Below are positions 59,679-64,000 of a stretch of DNA of 64,000 nt, one piece after another. The notes beneath the pieces are model-generated. The model had not been told where the DNA came from and did not search any database. It was given only the letters and a program-made list of their open reading frames with translations. Every line of letters starts with the position of its first letter. Position 1 is the first letter of the stretch. The position numbers and the translations under genes are program-made. Origin of the DNA: JBFMHP01 sp040752855 (GTDB taxonomy: Bacteria; Pseudomonadota; Gammaproteobacteria; RBG-16-57-12); assembly GCA_040752855.1 (NCBI GenBank), contig JBFMHP010000042.1, forward strand, positions 98,526 through 162,525, in the 5' to 3' direction.

Positions 59679-59846
59679 CTAGGAGTCTGCGCGGCAGAAA
59701 GAAACGCTGCTGCAAAAGTGGGAGAGCGGCCCGTTTTCTCGATCCTTTTCGTCAGATAGTGCCCACTATCTTCCTCAAACGATCGAAAAAGCTGCCTCGC
59801 TCTCCCACTTTTTCGCGACGCGTTTTTCTGCCGCGCAGACTCCTAG
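59679..59846. mobile_element. MITE-like 168-base palindromic element
   Basis: A long imperfect inverted repeat with arms of about 80 bases. The ends read CTAGGAGTCTGCGCGGCAGA and its complement, identical for 22 bases, and an internal AAAAGTGGGAGAGCG block is also matched. Both ends carry CTAG, which could be a 4-base target duplication. No coding capacity. It fills much of the roughly 370-base gap before the L,D-transpeptidase gene. Confidence 0.75.
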
Positions 59847-59961
59847 AGTATTTCTGCGATGCGGTTCGCGGTTTTTGCAGCGGCGATTAGGTTTTACTGT
59901 TGGTGCGATGGGTTGGTGTTGTGTCGCGTCAGCGACACAAACAAGAAGAGGTCATACGCGA

Positions 59962-60609
59962 TCAACGCGCCACGGTCTTGGGTGCCTGCTGCGGGACGTA
60001 AGCCAAGGCGGGGATCGTGGCATCATCGGCAATGACCACGAGCGTGCCAATGTCGACCCATCGCGCGAGCTGATCGATCTGATCGTCGGTCAGGGCGACG
60101 CAGCCCTCGGTCCAATTGGCGGCTTCATGGACGCGCGGATTGCCCGCGCCCACGCCATGGATGCCGATGTAACCCCCCAAGGCCGTGGTCTGCGGCGGGA
60201 CTTCGCCGAAGTAGAGCGCCCTGCGGATTTCGTAATAGGTGTCGAAGTCGATGCGCTTGTCGCGGAAGGCCTGTTCGGCGTGATCCTGGCTGGGGTAATC
60301 CAGTCCGAAGAATAGATGGAAGCGGCTGTTGGGATTCTTCCAGGCCACGCGGAAGACGCCAAGCGGGGTCTTGCCGTCGCCTTGCACTCGATTGCGGGCG
60401 TAGCCGTTGCGGCCGATGGAGATGTTGTCGAAGCTCAGTACCGGTTTGTCATTCTGTATGACTTGCAGGGTATTCCCGGCTGGATCGACCCGGATCCAGG
60501 GGGCTTCTCCGGCGCAGGCTGCCTGGGTGAACCAGAACAAGATGATAAACAACAGGCTCCATCCGCTGCTCCGGTGCGTAATGCGAGTCTCGTGTGCCGG
60601 GTGGCGCAT
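59962..60609 (-). CDS. L,D-transpeptidase (YkuD domain)
   Basis: 215 residues with an N-terminal signal or anchor (LLFIILFWFTQAACA). Catalytic YkuD motifs are GYIGIHGVG and NWTEGCVALTDDQID, where the TEGC cysteine is the nucleophile. Periplasmic cross-linking of peptidoglycan or attachment of a lipoprotein is the known family activity. Start choice is uncertain because no strong ribosome site is seen. It is divergent from a second L,D-transpeptidase. Confidence 0.9.
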   Translation of the reverse strand: MRHPAHETRITHRSSGWSLLFIILFWFTQAACAGEAPWIRVDPAGNTLQVIQNDKPVLSFDNISIGRNGYARNRVQGDGKTPLGVFRVAWKNPNSRFHLFFGLDYPSQDHAEQAFRDKRIDFDTYYEIRRALYFGEVPPQTTALGGYIGIHGVGAGNPRVHEAANWTEGCVALTDDQIDQLARWVDIGTLVVIADDATIPALAYVPQQAPKTVAR

Positions 60610-60890
60610 TGTACAACCCTCTATACCATAAACATATTCATGTTAACGGCAGCCAGTAACGGATTTTTAACCCGGATTCATCGCATTGTTGGTTCGCACT
60701 AGGTCGTTAATGGAATCTGGGTTTAATGGATTTTCGGGGGAGATTTAGAGTTTTTAGCACGCCCAAATGGTCATTGCAATTGTTCCTCAGTTGGCGTGAA
60801 CGACGATGGTTGATTAAAATGAACGAATTGATCCTCATCCGCCTCCGTGCAACGCGCCGGCAGGCCCATGATCGCACCAAAGGCTCAAAA

Positions 60891-62135
60891 ATGAACCATC
60901 AGGGTTTGCTTGGCTTCATCGCAATCCTTCTGCATACGTGGTTGGCCGGCGCGGCCGCCGCGACAACCTTTCCCTTGCCTTCCGATGATATCGTGGTCGT
61001 TGGTGAACTTGACTACGTCGAGGTCAAGGCCCACGAGACACTACTGGATATTGCCCGCGCCCACGGCCTCGGCCTGAATGAACTCGCGGCGGCCAATCCG
61101 CGCGTCGATCCCTGGCTGCCCAAGGAAGGCCAGCGCATCGTCGTACCCAAGCAATTTATCTTGCCCGAGGGGCCGCGAGAAGGGATCGTCATCAACCTCC
61201 CGGAGATGCGGTTGTACTATTATCCGCCTGCACGCCCTGGCGCGCCGCGCGAAGTCATGACCTTCCCCCTCGGGATTGGCGCCGAGGAGCGTTCCTTGCC
61301 GCTCATGAACACGACAGTCAGCGAAAAAAAGGAGCGTCCCGCATGGGTGGTGCCGGAGTCGATCCGCGCCGAGCACGCCGCGCGCGGTGAGCCGTTGCCC
61401 AAGGTTGTCCCGCCGGGGCCGGACAACCCGTTGGGCGAGTACTCCATGCGCCTGGGCGGCACCAGTTATTTGATCCACGGCACGAACAAGCCCTTTAGCG
61501 TCGGCATGCGCGTCAGTCACGGTTGCCTGCGAATGTACCCGGAGGATATCGCGCGGCTCTACCCGCTGGTGCCGGTCGGCACGCCGGTGCGGGTGGTCGA
61601 TCAGCCCTTCAAGGTCGGCTGGGCAGACGACGGGCTGTATATCGAAGCGCACCCGCCGATGGTGGAATCCCACGCCACCGGGGCCCGAAACCGCTTAACG
61701 CCCCTGATCACGGCGATGATCGGATCAGCGACCTCTTCATTGAGCGAATCGGTGTGGAGCCTAGCCACCAGTATCGCCGAGGTCAGAAGCGGTGTTCCCA
61801 CTCGCGCCATGGCGGGGGGCCGCATAGTCAGCCAGGGATCCATGCAGCCGATAATCAAGCCCAAGGGCACGGAATGGATGGTGCAGGTTGGGGCCTTCAC
61901 TCAAACGCAAGCAGTGAACAACGTCAAGGCCAAGCTGATGGAGCTGAATCTGCCGGTCGTGCTGGAATCCGTGCGGCCGCGGGGACCATGCCGAATCCTG
62001 GTCGGTCCGTATCAGAATCGCCGCCAGGCCGAGGAGATCAGTGCGCGGATCAAATCCACGTTTGACCTTTCCAGCTTTTTGCGGACGACTGAATCAGATC
62101 GCAATCCGCCGTCTTGCGTAGGGGCCTCGGCATGA
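60891..62135 (+). CDS. L,D-transpeptidase with LysM and SPOR domains
   Basis: 414 residues from the ATG at 60891 (MNHQGLLGF), which begins a proper signal peptide; the open frame extends upstream to 60726 but that part is not credible. LysM-type domain (YVEVKAHETLLDIARAHGLG), YkuD catalytic domain with IHGTNKP and SHGCLRMYPEDI, a linker, then a SPOR domain (WMVQVGAFTQTQ...CRILVGPY). The SPOR domain implies recruitment to denuded septal glycan. This triple architecture is less common than plain ErfK/YbiS. Confidence 0.9.
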   Translation: MNHQGLLGFIAILLHTWLAGAAAATTFPLPSDDIVVVGELDYVEVKAHETLLDIARAHGLGLNELAAANPRVDPWLPKEGQRIVVPKQFILPEGPREGIVINLPEMRLYYYPPARPGAPREVMTFPLGIGAEERSLPLMNTTVSEKKERPAWVVPESIRAEHAARGEPLPKVVPPGPDNPLGEYSMRLGGTSYLIHGTNKPFSVGMRVSHGCLRMYPEDIARLYPLVPVGTPVRVVDQPFKVGWADDGLYIEAHPPMVESHATGARNRLTPLITAMIGSATSSLSESVWSLATSIAEVRSGVPTRAMAGGRIVSQGSMQPIIKPKGTEWMVQVGAFTQTQAVNNVKAKLMELNLPVVLESVRPRGPCRILVGPYQNRRQAEEISARIKSTFDLSSFLRTTESDRNPPSCVGASA

Positions 62136-62246
62136 GCCGAAAGGTGTCCACTCAACGCCGTGCCGGCGCATCTTAATCATGATCGAAGGAAGAACGGGCG
62201 TCCCCTCAGGCAAGCGGACGCCCGCTTTGGAGCGTATTTGAGCGGT

Positions 62247-62573
62247 TTATTTGCTCATGGTTTTCTTGAACATACGCTCGGATTTTTCGCTGGCCGCTGC
62301 AGCTTCGGCGCTGGCCGCTGCAGCATCGGCGCTGGCGCGGGCTGCGGCGTCTTTGGCAGCTGCTGCATCGCTTTGCGCGGAGGAAGCCATTGCCTTTGCC
62401 TCATCGGCGGTCTTCGAGGCGCTGGCTGCCATGGTCTTCGCCTCGTCGGCGGTTTGCTGCGCGCGCGCGATATCGGCCTTCATTTCATCCAGGGTCTTGG
62501 TGCTGGTGGCGCAGCCGGTGGCAAGCAAGGCAAGCGCGGACGCGGTCAGTACGATGCGTGCTTTTTTCAACAT
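62247..62573 (-). CDS. Lpp/OprI-like alanine-rich murein lipoprotein
   Basis: 108 residues. Lipobox LATGC (Cys21), then a short linker, a long alanine-zipper coiled coil built from repeats such as ADEAKAMASSAQSDAAAAKDA, and a C-terminal KSERMFKKTMSK. It ends in lysine, as Lpp does where it is joined to peptidoglycan by L,D-transpeptidases. Two such enzymes are encoded just upstream. An outer-membrane to cell-wall tether is inferred. Confidence 0.85.
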   Translation of the reverse strand: MLKKARIVLTASALALLATGCATSTKTLDEMKADIARAQQTADEAKTMAASASKTADEAKAMASSAQSDAAAAKDAAARASADAAAASAEAAAASEKSERMFKKTMSK

Positions 62574-62762
62574 GTTCTCATCCTCGTGATTATTGTTAAG
62601 GGGGTGTTGCGAATACAGGGCAGATCGAAATAATGAGCCGGCGAAAATCCAGCGTGGCTACGTATATAAATTTATCATACGGGGCGCGAAGATAAGGAGG
62701 AACGAGTTCAAAATTCGGGAATAAACCGGCGCACCGTTGCGGCGCGCCGGGTATCGGCTTGA

Positions 62763-63383
62763 TCAATAAAACGCCCGTTCACGAATCCAGCGTGTGGCGA
62801 TCCACTTTTCGCCTTTGATCACCGGCGCGCCGCCGTGCAGGGAGTTGGGATCGATCTTGCCGTCAGCGGTCACGTCCCAGAAAAACGCCGCATCGCCCTT
62901 GCGCGGTGTAACCTTGACGTTCGGCACAGGGAAGATGGTTTCCCCGCCTTCCTCGACGTCGTTCAAATACATCACGAAGGTGCAGATGCGCTGCCCGCCG
63001 CGCTTTAGTACTTCGGCGCTGCCCGGTAGCACGGGATCGAAATAATCGAAGTGCGGCTTGTACTCGGCTCCGATGCCATAGTGCAGGATCTGGATATTCT
63101 CGCCGTTTTCGATCGGTGTGTTGGAGTAAAGCGCGGTACGCTGTTCCACGGCCGCGATGACGGGGTCCTGATTCTTGAGAAAGTGCGTGCCCCGGCTGGT
63201 GCGATCTTTGTGTGCCACATACTGCCCGCTGTTTTCATCGACCACCACCGACGGCGCGATTTGTTTTTCAGCGATCCTGATAAAGTGATCGCACTCTTCA
63301 TGCGAAAGAAAATTTTCCAACAAATACAGCGCCGGCGAAGTGCAAATGACTTTCGGCAGCGATTGGGTAGCAGCGTTCGTCAT
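62763..63383 (-). CDS. Prolyl 4-hydroxylase-like 2-oxoglutarate/Fe(II) oxygenase
   Basis: 206 residues from the ATG at 63381-63383, preceded by GGGGGGAT. Iron ligands are HFDYFDP (HxD) and the His of NSLHGGAPV. The oxoglutarate lysine is in VIKGEKWIATRWIRE. The fold matches the P4Hc group found in collagen prolyl hydroxylases and their bacterial relatives. The bacterial protein substrate is not known. Confidence 0.9.
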   Translation of the reverse strand: MTNAATQSLPKVICTSPALYLLENFLSHEECDHFIRIAEKQIAPSVVVDENSGQYVAHKDRTSRGTHFLKNQDPVIAAVEQRTALYSNTPIENGENIQILHYGIGAEYKPHFDYFDPVLPGSAEVLKRGGQRICTFVMYLNDVEEGGETIFPVPNVKVTPRKGDAAFFWDVTADGKIDPNSLHGGAPVIKGEKWIATRWIRERAFY

Positions 63384-64000
63384 GGATGATCCCCCCAGTG
63401 AAACATGGCGACAAAGCGCCAGGTGTTGCCGCGCTCCTGTGCCAACCCCCCGTTGGCATTTTGGCAAGAGACTATCTCAACGATATCTCCTTACATATCC
63501 CAAATCAATCGTGACATATGCGGTTTAGACTATGTCCAGCTCGTGATTTGGCACTCAGATATGAAAGACCCAATGTAGTCGCCAAAGACTGCTAACCCGG
63601 CGGCGCAGGATATCTGTTTTATGCAAGCGTGAGTCGGCAACGCTGCGCTTATGCCGACCTACGGGTTCCGCTGCTTGCCCTGTATCGCTGACTACTGACA
63701 GATATCGTAGGCCGGGATAAGGCGCAGCCGTTCCCGGCATCGTGTGCGTCGGCAACGCTGTTGCTTATGCCGACCTACGGGTTCCGCTGCTTGCCCTGTA
63801 TCGCTGACCACCAACAGATATCGTAGGCCGGGATAAGGCGCAGCCGTTCCCGGCGATTCCATCCGGGACACCCAACACTTATGAGGCCTCCGCTGTCAAG
63901 GCACAAACGAACTTTATTAACGAATAATTTTCGTTAGCTCTTTTACAATCGATGTCGATCAGATCGTGTGGTTCTGGCTTGATTTCCAGAATGGGGTGCA
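63384..64000. other. Gene-free region at the right end
   Basis: Beyond the REP tandem, no open frame looks real. A small palindrome, TAACGAA TAATT TTCGTTA (63918-63936), followed by GCTCTTTT, could be an operator or a weak terminator of a gene beyond the window. Confidence 0.55.
63633..63854. repeat. Two tandem copies of a REP-containing unit
   Basis: A unit of about 107 bases (GTCGGCAACGCTG...CGTTCCCGGC) occurs at 63633-63738 and again from 63748 to 63854, a period of 115 bases. Each unit has two inverted REP-like palindromes around a unique TTGCCCTGTATCGCTGAC stretch. Lies in the 617-base gene-free end of the window. Confidence 0.85.

Noticed and set aside
60726..60890. N-terminal extension of the LysM-SPOR L,D-transpeptidase
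   Set aside because: The extension would bury the signal peptide behind 55 basic residues; the ATG at 60891 begins a normal signal sequence.
63633..63854. Possible CRISPR array or attachment site
   Set aside because: Two units of REP-like palindromes with nearly identical spacers; fits a BIME duplication.

Overview
The window is about 64 kb of a high-GC chromosome, almost certainly from a free-living gammaproteobacterium with respiratory and probably chemolithotrophic metabolism. Three things support this. The block ygfB-pepP-ubiH-ubiI lies divergent from a TIGR02449 gene, zapA, 6S RNA and fau, which is the gammaproteobacterial order. lgt-thyA is also conserved. Several intergenic repeat families resemble gammaproteobacterial REP/BIME elements. 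I see no prophage, CRISPR array, transposase gene or rRNA. One tRNA, tRNA-Ser(CGA), is present.

Layout. 1-7.2 kb: the 3' part of a PAS-GGDEF-EAL protein, then a porin-cytochrome electron conduit (decaheme cytochrome, MtrB/PioB-type outer-membrane barrel, tetraheme cytochrome) followed by a membrane diguanylate cyclase. 7.7-19.4 kb: two large hybrid histidine kinases, one with a CX5CH motif in its periplasmic sensor, flanking thyA, lgt and rlmI, then a DUF255 thioredoxin-like protein. 19.6-22.0 kb: a histidine-rich, probably metal-related cluster (DUF6488-like protein, HupE/UreJ fusion, PII-like protein, His-rich membrane protein). 22.1-29.3 kb: a minus-strand lipA-gcvT-gcvH-gcvPA-gcvPB run ending in a PfkB kinase and a diiron/MBL protein. 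29.5-34.1 kb: Fe(III) ABC transporter permease and binding protein with a Fur box, a DUF1287 protein and an alpha/beta hydrolase. 34.2-40.8 kb: the ubiquinone, peptidase, ZapA, 6S RNA and fau block plus an EVE protein. 40.8-41.3 kb: tRNA-Ser followed by rtT-like tandem repeats. 41.3-50.2 kb: ilvA, rpiA, purD, tsaC, tcdA, an M48 peptidase, a cysteine-less rhodanese and a degenerate sensor protein. 50.3-52.4 kb: 1-Cys peroxiredoxin, two complementary bacterioferritins and a Fur-boxed bfd. 52.5-59.0 kb: norD, a NapH-like Fe-S protein, norQ, norB and norC with a divergent DNR/FNR-type regulator. 59.3-63.4 kb: a DUF4156 lipoprotein, two L,D-transpeptidases, an Lpp-like lipoprotein ending in lysine, and a prolyl 4-hydroxylase.

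How it fits together. The conduit could pass electrons across the outer membrane, for instance inward from Fe(II). The iron transporter, bacterioferritin pair and bfd form an iron acquisition and storage theme, and the nor operon handles nitric oxide. Cyclic-di-GMP enzymes flank the conduit. The two L,D-transpeptidases next to an alanine-rich lipoprotein with a C-terminal lysine suggest an outer membrane to peptidoglycan tether. Intergenic DNA is rich in short interspersed repeats: REP-like palindromes, a CCCTCTCCC-type repeat carrying a secondary 48-bp insert in two copies, a GTAGGTTGGG-type repeat, and a MITE-like palindrome.

All assignments come from reading protein and DNA motifs directly. 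No database search was run.
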